From: Ignelater luminosus
Lineage: Eukaryota; Arthropoda; Insecta; Coleoptera; Elateridae
DNA length: 64,000 bases
Assembly: GCA_011009095.1 (NCBI GenBank)
Contig: VTPC01090572.1
Location: forward strand, 131,935 to 195,934
Reading direction: 5' to 3'
Made by a program: the position numbers and the translations under genes. Below, piece after piece: positions 36,000 to 49,000 of this stretch. Below the pieces are notes generated by a model. The model made no database searches and was not told the DNA's origin. It saw only the letters and a program-made list of their open reading frames with translations. Numbering within the stretch: position 1 is the stretch's first letter; each line of letters begins with the position of its first letter.

Positions 36000-36832
36000 C
36001 GCAGATTAAATAAAAGTCAGATGTTTCACTTCGACAAATTTGTGGATTCTATTGCTCTCTCTTTCCAAGCAACTCCCAGAGCTTGCGATTTTGACATGCC
36101 CTGCGCAAGCAGCAAAGCGTGGTATACACTTTTCATAAAACGCGTGTAAAAGAGTAGACGTGGTTAACTCTCAGAGCTGCAAATGTAAATGGGCAGAGAC
36201 AAAAAAATGGGAACATTGGTGGTATAGGGAGTGAAATATCTGACTTTTATTTAATCTGTGCTTATACTACGTATCTGGAAAGGCTACGACAGGGCTACGA
36301 GGCATCTCACTGCATTGTAGGGGTTGAAGCCAACAAGGACAGAAACCTTTGGGTATATTAATCTCGCTTACATACATGTGCTTAAGTGGAACTACGTTTG
36401 CTGCAAACAATGATTTTAATTTGTTCCTGTTACTGGAGAATTTATTTCTGAAGATAAACATGAAATCCAAATAGTAAAAAAAATTGTTAATATTTATCTA
36501 AAAAGCCGTTTACATTATTCTGCTAGCAAAATAACAAAAACATTAATTGATAATCAAGCTAGTATTCGTAGTAAAATTAATTAATTAATTTTATTTCATA
36601 ATGTGTAACAATTAAAATATTGTTGAATTACATTTGTAAGGGAAATCTTTTAATAAAACACGCGGATTACCAGAACAATTATGAATTAAGTGGCGGGGGC
36701 GTCTGAAAAGAATATGCTTGCGCAGTATATGTAAAAATAGCAAGCTCTGGGAGTTGTTTTGAGAGAGAGAGAGCGTGCAATAGAATCCACAAATTTGTCG
36801 AAGTGAAACATCTAGCTCTTATTTAATCTGTG
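36000..36832. mobile_element. Composite inverted-repeat MITE
   Basis: The left end GCAGATTAAATAAAAG is followed by TTTCACTTCGACAAATTTGT and CCCAGAGCTTGC. The right arm (36740-36832) repeats these in inverse (GCAAGCTCTGGGAG, ACAAATTTGTCGAAGTGAAA, TTATTTAATCTGTG), giving terminal repeats of about 85 bases. A third terminus in right-end orientation lies at 36225-36260 (AGTGAAATATCTGACTTTTA), so two elements or a partial copy are combined. Confidence 0.65.
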
Positions 36833-37345
36833 GCTTCATTATCAGTTTTTGGAACAGCAACGCCAACTCTCAAAATTGTATTCTTCCAGGGTATGGTTTG
36901 CACGTGTTTAAATTAGGAATCCAAATTCCATTCAGAAGAATGTCTTTTTAAAAAATTTTCGATGCAAAAGAAACTTCTGAACTGTAATACGGTAATGCAC
37001 TTCTGAAAAACCCTAACTGTCTTTCCTAGAAATCTATAAACTGAGAAGGGTCAGTTTCTAAAGGAAAAATTTAAACTGCTCGTTGTTAATTAAAACTTGG
37101 TGTCAAATGGGGTGATTTGTATTTACATTCATAGTGTTCTTCATTTCTTATAAAAACTGTGCGATTACTAAACTACTTCTGCTGCTTCTATTTTTTAATT
37201 TGTTTAAATAATGCCTAAAAATGAGTGTATTTAAGTGGCAGTCAAAAACGAAAATTACGGGAAGATAATTAAAAAATTAAAAAGTTACCAAAACTCGACG
37301 TTTTTGTAAAGCCGCTATCGTTTGCAAATTTAGATGGTAAGAGCA

Positions 37346-37479
37346 GTACAGTTTGTGCGTTTTCTAGTAAGCGAAGACCTTGATTATACAAAAACAAAAA
37401 ACTGCTTGAAAGATCCTTAAGCAGTTTTTGGTTTCTGTGTAATCAAGGTCTTTGCTCACTAGAAAACGCACGAACTATA
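37346..37479. repeat. Near-perfect 130-bp palindrome (hairpin)
   Basis: Two arms of about 60 bases meet at GAAAGATCCTTAAG. The left arm carries GTGCGTTTTCTAGT, GACCTTGATTA and AAAAACTGCTT; the right arm carries each in inverse. Only a handful of mismatches were seen. It could be two fused element ends or a very short foldback element. Confidence 0.7.
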
Positions 37480-39185
37480 CTACCCAAAAATAAAAATAAT
37501 ATATATCATTAAAAAAATTCCGTATCTCAAGTATGGGCTCGTTAATAAGATCTTTGAAGGTACTATCCAAAAATAAAACAAAAAATATAGCATTCCATTT
37601 AAATAAATTCCATGTGACGTCATAGCTCGAAAGGGGATGACGTCACAAACAAGCACGGCATCTTAAAAATATCGAAATATAAAATAAAAATTGATCTGTT
37701 TTGGCATTTTTCAAAAATATCATTTGTTTTGAAATTACTGATTTTATTCCATAAGTAGTTTTCGCACTGTATATTGTGGGCTACAACAACGAATCAAGAA
37801 TAAAGTATCATGTGCTTATTATATTCACCGTGCTTCCCATAATCTAAACTTAATTTTGAACGATGCTTGTATAGAAGTACTGGAAATTCAAAGATTTTAC
37901 GAAGTATACCCTCTCATGTCTATAATTCCAATCCATTTCAAATTTCTAGGGTTTTAATTGAATGCACTGTTAAACCCCAAACTTATTTATGTTGGTGTCA
38001 CTACTTTTAGTTACAAATTTCTCACTAGAGAACTTTCTGTCAAACAAATGTCGTACAACTTGTGTTAAAATGTAGTAAATTTGATTTATGTGCAAATAAT
38101 TTTCATTGCAATTCATATTAAAATAATGAACACGAAAAATAAATTTCTATTCTAAATAATAAACAAGTAACAAAGGTAACTTAAAATATGAGAAATTTTT
38201 GAATAAAAGAAGAATTTCGAATTTAGTTTAGTTAGATTTAGATTAAACATATTAGTTAATTATATGACTAATTAATTAACAGCAAACGAAAGAGCGACAA
38301 TAATCTAATATGAGTAGCACAATAAGCTAACAGGCTGCAGTGTACTGGAAACTGGATAGCTTCCAGGAAGAAAAGAAATTAGAATAAATTTCAACGTAAA
38401 CTTCAGTTAGCATATAAAGAAGAAGATTGTGGTTTATCTCCAGTTTGAAATTTTTTATGAGAATTTAGATATTGTAGATATTTCCGATGGAATCTGATTT
38501 TTGCATTAATAATATGTTATTGTTGACACAAAGTTTTTCTGTTATTTATTTATTTTTGTATCGAAAGCCAATATCCAAAATAATTCTATGTAGTAATGCT
38601 CTAGATCCAGTATACTTTGCTATTCCTTTGATGATTCTTCTCTTAAATAATAGTTATTAAACCAAATGCTCCTTTTCTTTCTCCCTGTTTTTGAATCTTG
38701 TATTTTTTTTATTTTTTATGTTATTAATTACTTGTTTGCTAATCCAATAATAAAAGTATTTTTGTTAACAATGTGTTTTTCAATATAAACCTTACCGTAT
38801 ATCGAATATTGTTTTTTGAATGACATTTGGAGTTTTAATTCTAAAAGTTGTGGTTTTCATTTCAAAACTGATCTGAAATTTTTTATATATAGATATAATA
38901 TGTATTATACATACATATCTGAAGCAGTGCGCGCATATAAAAAATTTTCTTGAAAACTATATTTTTCTAGATGTTTTCGTTGTTATTTTCGAAGTGGCAG
39001 CATGCTATTACCCCAAAATCGATATGAAACACGTTTTTTTAAAATTTCCCATGGTTTTTCACGGGTTTTCCGCAATCTTCACTGCAACAGTGAAAACTGG
39101 TTCCAAACATGTCGACTACATCGAAAGCGAGATGAACTGCCACCTAAGAGCGGTTAAACATGAGAAAAATGAAGAAAATGGCAAG
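37480..39185. other. AT-rich non-coding stretch
   Basis: No coding similarity and no delimited repeats were recognised. Confidence 0.3.
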
Positions 39186-39530
39186 ATTTTCCACGGCCAG
39201 GATGGTTTTTCCGAAAAACTAATGACGGATTCGTAATCAGCGACTCAAAAAAATTATTCAGAACCCATTTTGGAGCTGAAATTCCAAAATTTTTTCCAAA
39301 ATTGGGCAAAATTTTTCGATTTTCCACAGCCAGGGTGGTTTTTTCGGAAAACTAATATCGGATTTGTAATCAGTGACCAAGAAAGCCCCCTAGGACCCAC
39401 ATCCGAGTTAAATTTCAAAATTTTTCTAGAAATTATACCAAGTTTTCCGTTTTTCCACGGTCAGGTTCGCTTTTCCAGAAAACTAATGCCGGATTCGTGA
39501 TCAAAGACCCAAAAAACCCCCGAGTGAGAA
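39186..39530. repeat. Three degenerate tandem units of about 130 bp
   Basis: Three units each contain a version of CCACGGCCAGGATGG followed by CCGAAAAACTAATG and GGATTCGTAATCAG, starting near 39193, 39328 and 39458. Units differ by many substitutions. Two of the longer open frames here end at the same place in the unit, showing they derive from the repeat. Confidence 0.6.
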
Positions 39531-40589
39531 AATCTGGCCCATTTTGGCTCATTTTGTCAATTTTTTTTCAAACTGAATTATAGTTCCTGAAAGTGCATCC
39601 AAAAAGATGCATTTTCCCCTGTAGCAATGCAATAACAAAAAACGTCAAAAAACTAAAAGAGGGCATTTTTTCTATACAACTCACAGAATCGATTGCCGCA
39701 AACCGCATCAAAATCCATCTTGGCGATTTTTTTTCGACCTTTTCTGCTTCATTTCCTCGACTAAGAGTGCAACTCAGACATGTGTTCTTGTTTTAAATGA
39801 CAACCTACCCTCTGCTGATTTCAAATAAAAACAAACAATCTGTTTGATACTACCAACATTTCTTAAAGAAAAACTCTAGTGTTTAGAAGGTATCGTAACC
39901 ACAGAACACATACAGAGTGTCCTCAGATCGACTTAACAATAGGTGTGAAAAACAAAAAATCTTCGAGTTGAGATTTGAGTTTGTGGGAATCAGCCCTGCT
40001 TGATTAGAAACTAAATTGCGACATATTTTTAGTTTTGAAAAATGAAGCAGGCTTTGATAGGTATCAAAAACTTATTTTTGGTGTAGATAAAGTACCTTTT
40101 CCGTGAGCCATATTGAAAAATTTTATAAGCAAAAGTTGTTCAGAATACAAATTTATACCCACATACCAAATTTAAAAACAATCTGATTTCTTTAAATTCC
40201 AGGAAGGTTTACTGTATGTAACTGCCACCTGACTCAACACATTTTTCAAGACGAACTCTGTAAGTTCGTGATTAACTTTCTGTAATTTGTAATTAATAGT
40301 ACTAACAAAATGTATTTTTTTAAATTCACTTTTGTAAAATTTAGAAAAATCAAATTGTTTTCAAATTTGGTATGTAGGCACAAATTTGCATTCTGAACAA
40401 ATATTGCTTATAAAATTTTTCGATATGTCTCACGGAAAAGATATTTGAGCTACACCGAAAATAAGTTTTTGATACTTATCAAAGCCTGCTTGATTTTTCA
40501 AAAATAAGAATATAGCGCAAGTTAGTTTCTAATCAAGCAGGGCAAAAATGGAAAGTTTCAATTTTGCTTTTATATTAATTTTGGAAAAT

Positions 40590-41360
40590 AAAATTCTACA
40601 CCTATACATTTAACTTCAAAAGCTTTACAGTCTCAAAATATGGAATTAATTCAGGCAGAAACAGTATTGGAAATGTATTTAATAACATGCAAAATTTACG
40701 TACGTGTTTTAAAGACCTTAAGACAGAAGCTAAAGATTTAGCAATTAGTTGTGAAATAGAAAGCGATTTTGAAATGCAGCCCACCAAAAAAGTAAAGAAA
40801 TTCTACGATGATAACATACCATCAAACGTCAGCTAATACTGAAAAATCTTTTAAGATTTTTACCTGTAATACAACTTTAGACATCACAATCGGTCAACTT
40901 TAAAAAAGATTTGAAAGCTTTAGTAATACAGTTTCAAAATTTAAATTCCTAATTCCGAATACTTTGGTCACTTTGAGCGATGAAAAATTAGTGACGAGGG
41001 CTAAAATCATACAAGAAATGTATTCAGATGACTTACCTGATTGTTTCCCTGAGCAGCTTCTTTGTTTCCGAAATGTCCTAAAAATTAAAATAATCATTTG
41101 TTAATAATAGAAAACTATTACACAGCCTGTAATTTACCAGAAGTGTGTACAGTCTTGTACTCTATTTATTTTTAACATTGCTGATTACCTTTAGTTCCGC
41201 TGAAAGATCATTTTCAAAATTGAAACTTACTTTTTAAAAATTATTTATCGTAGTACCATATCACAACAAAGATTGTCTAGTTTAATCCTTATTAGTACAG
41301 AAAATAAAATTACACATAAAATAGATATAGAGAATCTAGTAAAATCATTTGCGCAAGTAA
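40590..41360 (+). pseudogene. hAT-type transposase C-terminal relic
   Basis: Plus-strand pieces read L-R-T-C-F-K-D-L-K-T-E-A-K-D-L-A (about 40695), then K-K-V-K-K-F-Y-D-D-N, then F-P-E-Q-L-L-C-F-R (about 41045). Near 41190 comes S-A-E-R-S-F-S-K-L-K-L-T, the hAT dimerisation block. Stops and frameshifts separate the pieces. The longer minus-strand frames are shadows. A long-inverted-repeat element begins immediately afterwards at 41366. Confidence 0.6.
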
Positions 41361-41365
41361 ATGTA

Positions 41366-42080
41366 TACATGGTGGTTCAAGATCTCGCTCTAGAGTAAGA
41401 TGATAGCTTTATGTTAGAAGATAGAAACAAATTGAGAGCAGAAAGCGCATAGTACCTCTGGAAGCATAATCTAAAATTATTCTGGACTATACATTAAAGT
41501 TTTTATAAAATAACTTTTAAACCACCACAGATAGACCCAAAGACCATTAAATAAAACGAAAAAGATTAAATTTTGCGTCTAATTATACAAAAATTTTTGT
41601 ATCGTTCTATTTAAAAATATCAGATTATATCCATGATTAAAGATTTTCACTTTCAATTATCCATAGTGGGACCATAGCAATCTTTAACAATGTTATTTGC
41701 AACATAATTGATGTAGCAGCCCGTGTTTAACACAATGATCAAACCGTATCTGCCAATCCTGTTTAGTTCCAGAGATATTTCAAACTTTTTAAAACAACGC
41801 AAAAGGAAATTTTTTCAAAGAAATAATAAATATCTTGAATACGGCACAACTTGGACTTAATGAATATGAATCTAAATTTAATAGGAAATCCAAAAATCGA
41901 GTGTTCTGTTTGAAAAAATAAAGTAAGAAACTACCACAAACAAGTCGAACGCCTTGTATAGTTCAGAATATTTTTAGATTATGCTTCCAGAGGCACTATG
42001 CGCTTTCTGCTCTCAGTTTGTTTCTATTTCCTAACATAAAGCTATCATCTTACTAGAGAAGAATCTTGGACCACCCTGTA
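41366..42080. mobile_element. Long-inverted-repeat MITE of a third family, copy 1
   Basis: The left arm TACATGGTGGTTCAAGATC with GTAAGATGATAGCTTTATGT faces ACATAAAGCTATCATCTTAC and CTTGGACCACCCTGTA at the right end. Arms also share AGGTACTATGCGCTTTCTGC-type words. A related copy lies at 48793-49395. Confidence 0.7.
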
Positions 42081-42199
42081 GGTATAGAAAAAGCCTTTTC
42101 AATTTCAAATAAATTTGTAGAATACTAAACATGTACATCACTGTAATCTATAGTCTAAGAGTCTGTATATTGTTCTATATTTTATCTGTAGTACAATAC

Positions 42200-43609
42200 A
42201 GTATGCCCATTTACGGGTCCTCCCCTGAATGTTTGGGAATAAGCAACACGTCTTACAATTCAGAGCCGGCTTTTCTTTAAAAAGTTCAACCCTTCTTAAT
42301 TGAACCATAGTTTATTGTGAATTTCAAAACTGACAAAAGTCAACTCTTTGACATTTATTTGGTTATATTTCCTGTTTGAAGGCCCATTTACAACCAATTT
42401 ACTAACGGCACACTTCAACCGCGAAGTCTGAATTTTGTGTTAAATATATGGCACCACTGGTAGATGTATACGTTAAAAATTTGCTGTCGACTTGGCTAAA
42501 CTTTTACTTCGGTGGGGAAGTTGAAGCATGCAAACTGTAAATCTCCACTTCAAGTTTCAATTAATTTTTTAATTTAAGCACATACTTCCTATACAGACAA
42601 ATTGTCCATTTACATAAGAAATTACAAAAAAAAACAGTGATAAAGGTATAAACATGCATATCTAAATATAACAACACATAAATATAATAGTATACAAACA
42701 ACAAACAACATAAACTAAAATATTAACTAAGAAAATTCAGCTTTGACACATACCCAATTTGTCTTATTTAAAATTTATAATAGATTGTTTTTATTTGTTT
42801 TAATTGCAATTCTGTTATAGCCCAAAAAGTAAAATTGGTTTTTATTACGTTTTTTATCTGTAAAAAGCTGCGAACCTAAAATGAATTTTGGAATTAAAAT
42901 AAAAACAAAAATATTTAGTTATTACAACTCCAGATAAATGTGAAACAGATTTGTGTGAAATGTTGGTTTTAAGCTGGATTTAAATGCTTTTTGTAGGTTA
43001 TATAATTATGGATGTTAGTTGCCTTATTAGGTAATTTAGCTTGTGTGTTGGTGTTAAAGAGGCAATACCAAATTGGTAATATAAAACGCAACCAATGCAA
43101 AACAAGAAGATACTGGGCTACGTACATCCAATTCTACATAAACATAACTTCAATAACATCAAAAGGTTACGCCAGTAATAACGAAAGCTAGCGAATTAAA
43201 AGAGATGGCATTGCACAGAAATTCATTCTTGAAGTTGTAAACAATTCAGAATTGGACTCTAAAGTAAGCCGTTTTTGAAGTGGTTGTAAATGGGCCCTAA
43301 CTTTTGCACAACCCTGTTCATTTTGTTTACTTTCTTTTTGTTAAATAAGTTTTCTTGTTTATTATTAAATTCTTAAGGTTTTATAATGTTTATAATTGAC
43401 ATTGCTTTCTAAAAAAGCAAATCTTATTTTTAACCATCATAAATTGAAGAATTTTGACATTCACATGTATGATAGAAAACCAACTAGTATAACAAACATA
43501 ATCATTTTGTTTTTAAAATCTGTAGTTACACAAGATAGCTCTGAATTGTAAGACGCGTTGCCTATTCCCAAATATTCAGGGGAAGACCCGTAAAATGGGC
43601 ATAATACTG
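42200..43609. mobile_element. pogo-like inverted-repeat element containing a second element
   Basis: The ends CAGTATGCCCATTTACGGGT and ACCCGTAAAATGGGCATAAT...ACTG are inverted over about 70 bases, including GTCTTACAATTCAGAGC. A TA precedes the left end; the right flank is TG, perhaps a mutated TA. Inside, GGCCCATTTACAACCA at 42381 faces TGGTTGTAAATGGGCC ending at 43296, marking a nested second element. No transposase was recognised. Confidence 0.65.
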
Positions 43610-44792
43610 TGACAATGACAAATTAATTAATAAAAATTTTATATTAAATGATGCAAATTTCTATTTCTTATTTATATGTTTACAATAATTAAGGGCCCCG
43701 TTTAATTAGTTATTACATCACTGGTTACTGTGTTTAGTGATTTTAGATTATGAAGATTTGTAAATTCATTCACTGATTGAACTCTTACATTAATTTTTAT
43801 TTGGCTTTTCTAAATTGAAGTCGTCTATAATCAGTAATTGCCTGGTTAAGTTATTTTGGTACGAATCGAACGAGTCGAAAAGGTTTGTATAAACTGTGAC
43901 TGTTTGGAAGAATATACACACAAAGTTAGTAATAGTTTGATATTGGCAAGTTTTAATACTGTAGTTATATGCTTATATACTCAGTTGTAGGATTTTGTAG
44001 CGAGATTTCATACTAGAATAAATCTTTTTTATGGTAGTCAGTACTCCCTCTCCCCTTGACTTACCTGTGTCCATTGCATTCCTATCATAATGGAACACTC
44101 TATGTGTCTTTGATCAAATAGTTCAGTCATTTTATCATTTGTATTATCTGCTAACCACGATTCACTTATCACTGCATTAAAACTTTCACTTATATAACAC
44201 TTGCATAAAAGTCACATGTTTTTGAACGAAGTCCTCTTGCGTTTTGATAGTAAAATTTGTTGGTCACTTTTTAATTTTTTAAACGTACCTTAATTTATTA
44301 TCAATGAACTTATTTTGTGAAATTATCGCGTTGATTATTTTCATCTCTTCTAGATTTTCATCTACTCTTACTACATACTTTAATAGATGGTTTTTGTTTT
44401 CTTGAAATGAGTTTGATTGCTACTTCGTTTTTAAGTGTTTGTATCTCGTCCGCATTCTCACAGGTTATAATAATTACGCTTATACCGTCCTTTTTTGTAG
44501 CGACTTTAGATAAAACAATATTTAATTCTGTTAGATTTATATTATTTTTCTAAGTCTTGTTTAATAATAATAGTAACACTATCATCTTGTTTCTTTTCGA
44601 TTCTTATGATAACAGAGTTTGTATTTTGTTTAAGTACACCTGTATAGCTGGTATCACATGTTTGCGGCTGCGTTTGTTTTATCGCCACATGGGTGACTGC
44701 GTTTTATTGTTGATGCTAATAAATTTATTTTGATTTCTCAATAAGTTTACTTGATCTTGGAGGGCTATATTTATTGTTCCTGTTTTTGATTA
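43610..44792. other. AT-rich non-coding stretch
   Basis: No gene or delimited repeat was recognised. Confidence 0.3.
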
Positions 44793-44795
44793 TAC

Positions 44796-45660
44796 AGGGT
44801 GATTCAAAAGGTGTGGTCATAACTGAAGGGACTCATTCGACAGGTGATTTGGAGTAAAGAACTATAGTGTACTTACCCATATCCCAGTTTCAAAGATTGC
44901 CAAGATAATAAAGAAAAACTGTTTATTTAATATACTAAATCTTAAAGAATAACTATTTAACAGAAAACAATAAAAAACAAATAAAAATCACAATGATTGT
45001 TCAAAGTGGCTGCCATTATTTTGTATGCATGCTTCACATCAATTCTGTGCAATTCTGCAGCAGCTTGATGAAGTCGATTTATTAAATGTTCTTGACTTTC
45101 GATTGGAATAGAGTTGACTTTTTCTTTCAAACAATCGCATAGAGAAAAGTCTAGCAGACTCAAGTCTGGTAAATGAACTGACCATGGTACAATCCATCAC
45201 TGAGGGTATTCGTTATTCGACCTAGCTGTTACTGGACCTGCAGTATGAACAGGAGCCCCATCTTGCCTGAAGATACATCTTCCATAAGAATAAGACAGTT
45301 TCTTGGAGAAATTCTAGGTAGTTTTGAGCAATAAAACAATGTTGCACAATATGGGATTCAATTAAGTGACCATCAATGATACCAACCCATACACTTATGC
45401 TAAATTGATGTTGAAATCTGTTTTTCCAAATTTCATGTAGATTTTCTAATGCCAATGTATACAAATTATGGTAGTTGTTCATTCTATTTCTAGTGAAGTG
45501 GGCTTCGTCAGTCCACAAAATATACTGTAAGAAATCTGGGGTGTCGCCAATGACATTTAACAACCAACAGCAAAAACTTTGTCGAGCAATATCATCTCCT
45601 TCACATAGATTTTGCAGGCTTTGTACATAAGTAAGGATAATACCCTTCGTCATGAATTTT
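44796..45660 (-). pseudogene. Tc1/mariner-superfamily transposase relic
   Basis: Minus-strand frame 45653-45222 reads F-L-Q-Y-I-L-W-T-D-E-A-H-F-T-R-N (first catalytic Asp), then H-Q-F-S-I-S-V-W-V-G-I-I-D-G-H-L-I. It breaks near 45240 before the second Asp motif. Frame 45163-44957 resumes with L-L-D-F-S-L-C-D-C-L-K-E-K-V, the block that contains the third acidic residue in this insect-wide transposase group. The stretch between is disrupted. TATACAGGGTGATTCAAAAG near 44795 is the probable transposon terminus; the other end was not found. Inactive. Confidence 0.7.
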
Positions 45661-46002
45661 ACGCTACACTAAACTTCAAGACAAACCTACATGGTTAGCA
45701 ACTGAAGACCTTTCGGCAAAAACAGCCTTAGTCCAGTTTTCAAAAATAATTTTTTTATAAATCTTTAGCGCTATTTGGTTGCTATCAATTCAACTATTTA
45801 GTTCATAAATCAATCAACAGAATTCGCTACTATCAGCATTTAAACAAAGCCAATTGATTGTAAGACAAAGTATCGACACCAAACAAAGTCTTACTAAAAT
45901 TTAATACTCTTATTTAAAAATATTATGTATTTATTCTAACCTTAAAAAATTACAAAATGTGCTACAACACTTATCTAATTACAAATAAATGATTAAAACA
46001 AA

Positions 46003-49000
46003 TTATGGCAGAGTGGGCATCTTCATCCGACACATTTCATTTGATATCCGTCCAGACGTTTCTAAATATTTTACAAATAAGTCTTTTAAATATTCGTGTT
46101 CCTGTAAAAAATATTTGTTAATGAATTTTCAACTGTCAACAGATATTTCACTAAAATACCTTCTCAAATGGTTTTTCTGAATTTGCTTCGTTTTGTAATT
46201 CCAACTCATATATAAGCGCATCAATAACATTTAGTGGCAAACAGAAACTTGGAGCAGTAGGTACTAAACAGTGCTTAAAACCAAAGTGCTCCTTTCCATG
46301 GCCTAAAGCTGCTTGAATGTATTCACCTGCTAATGCAACTGCATCTTCTAATCGCCCACTAAAGTATAATATTCGCAATAATTCTGCAGGGTTCCTTTTC
46401 TACAAGAAAACAAAAAATAATAAAACTGCAATAACGATAATAATTTAAAAAATTTACTTTGTATGAAGCCAACAGCCAATGTGGTATAAACCCGGAAGAA
46501 TTAATAATTTTTTGACAAACAACTTTATGTATTTCGCTCATATTTTCTTCTTCATATTCTTCTACAAATACTTGCAGCAGGTTCCATGCAACAACCGATG
46601 GACAATTTCCTACTATAGATAAATCTGCAAAAGTAAACACTTAGTATTGCATTACTTAATAAGTGTTGGTTGTGTAAAAATATACCGTGTAAGTCGTTTT
46701 CAATTAACCAATTCCAAGCATTGGGATCTTCCATCTCTGATAAGTACAGGCACTGTTTGGTAAGTGTATCAAATATGAAGCTGTATGATAATTTAAATGA
46801 TGAACATAAAGTAAGAGCATACTTAAATATGCCAACACTAGTTAAAAGACCGACTAACTCTGCAGGGGCTAAAATAACATTTTCATCAATATATGCATAG
46901 ACAATTTAATAATCTCAATCTTACTTGTTAGATGGTTAGCTAGGATTCGTGCATCGAAGCGAGCAAGCCTTAAGCGAGCACTAGCTAATTCCAATTCTTT
47001 TTTAATATCATCAACGCCAAGAACTTCAACATGTTTCTTAAATGTTATAACGTCTGATTCCTATAAGAAAAGTTATAATTACCTAATACAACCACTAAAA
47101 CATGATCATTACCTCTTCTGTATTTCCAGCAAGCCTTGGTAAACGAACTTCAACTTCTTTTTCATCAGGATCAGCAGGTCGTACAACCCATGCAAATTTT
47201 TTATCGCACAAACTTAAAGCATTAACAGATGCAAGAAAACATTTTACTTGCTTTTCAAGAGCATCTACTGTATTATGTTGTAGTAATCGAAAAGCTTGCT
47301 CATACATAACTGAAGCAGCTAGAACAAAATTTCAGTTTATAAATAAATTTTCATTTTTCTGATTAGAAAACCTTACCTAATCTTAAGAACCCCGTGCCTC
47401 TTTTAATATGGTATGAATATAGAAAATCGTAATAAATATTATCAACAGTATCTGTAGCACGAGCTCTAGTAAAGATAATTCCAATAAACAATTCCTCTAG
47501 ACCTGAATATGGAAATGACATTAATTTGTCTAATTGCCTATTATCCAACAAAGTTTTAACAAGATCTCGAAGATTATCCTTTTTACGTTCTATATCTGGA
47601 TTTGTGGTTAAAGCATTGTAAGCTTCGTCATAATGGCCTAGTTTTAAATGATGCATAAATCTGATAGAATGCAAAGTGGCCTAGAAATTTTCTTGTTCAT
47701 TAAAAATATTTTATTTATGTGTAGTAGACATACCACGTGAGGATCATCTTTATCTGCGATGCTTAGGGCAGTTTTTGCCACATTGATAGCGCAATCTCTT
47801 GCACCATGCAGTTCAAATAATTCAATTACCTAGGAAATTACAGAAAGAACAGATTAATGACTTTTTGGATTGTAATCATTTTAATATCATTCAGCATTTA
47901 TAAAAATTGTACTAGTAACTTTCACAATGCAATAGTTATCAATATTTAAATTCAAAATTTCCAATTTTCAAATTTATTAATTGAGCAATAGTAAACTTTA
48001 GTTGTTATGCCTCATGGATCTCATGCTGTGCTGGCACTTTCAGTAGTCGAAAAAATGATAACAGAAAGAATGTGTTCAAATTATTACACAACCAAGTATC
48101 AAGGAACTTTACTGATAACTCAGCAGATCTCTAAAGTTTCAATCTCCACTCCAGCAAACTAAAGATTCTCACAGATCAACTATTACAAAGTGGAAGAAAT
48201 CTAGCGTGCAAAGATCTTCAAAAAACATGAACATTCACGCACTATCAATTAATGTCAACCAGTTAATACAACTTCCTCATTTGACTAAAAAAGCTACAAT
48301 CTGGTGAGTCCAGGTTTTAACTTGCAAAGAACTTCTATTCAAGACGTTAAATATTGAAAAGTTCATGTAACATACTTTTTAAAAGTCATCGCAGCTTTCT
48401 AAATAGGAAGGTTACTCTCATTTGAGATTTTACAGGACATTGAGTTATGGAAAAACAGAGACATCCTACAAACTAGAAATAAATTAATAACAGTCACACC
48501 ATCAAATAATATTGTTTTTCAAAGCAGTAAAGTAGCTAGCAATTGCTGGTTATATGAACTTGCTTTCAAATATTTGTATTATACCTAATAGGTACTTAAA
48601 ATATGATTTTAGAAATGTTAAATATTGTCCTAATTAAGTTCAATTTCTAGAGCAACTAATGCCAAACATAATTTATAAATTTACTACAATATTTACTAAA
48701 ATGCAAAATAGTTTAAGATAATTATAATTATTGTAGAACTGGTCCGCTGGTATGCAAAAATACATCAGGGTTTCTCTAATAAAAACATCACCATACAGGG
48801 TGGTCCAAGATTCCGCTCTAGTAAGATGATAGCTTTATGTTAGGAGATAGAAACAAATTGAGAGCAAAGAGCGACATAGTGACTCTGAAAGCATACCCTA
48901 AAAATATTTTGAATTATACAGGGCGTTCGACTTGTTTATGGCAGTAGTTTACTTTATTTTTCAAATGGAACACCCTGTGTATTACTTCATTTTTGGATTT

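Noticed and set aside
38994-39500. Two frames of 80 and 76 aa with similar C-terminal ends
   Set aside because: They are out of the tandem repeat at 39186-39530; the shared ends reflect the repeat unit.
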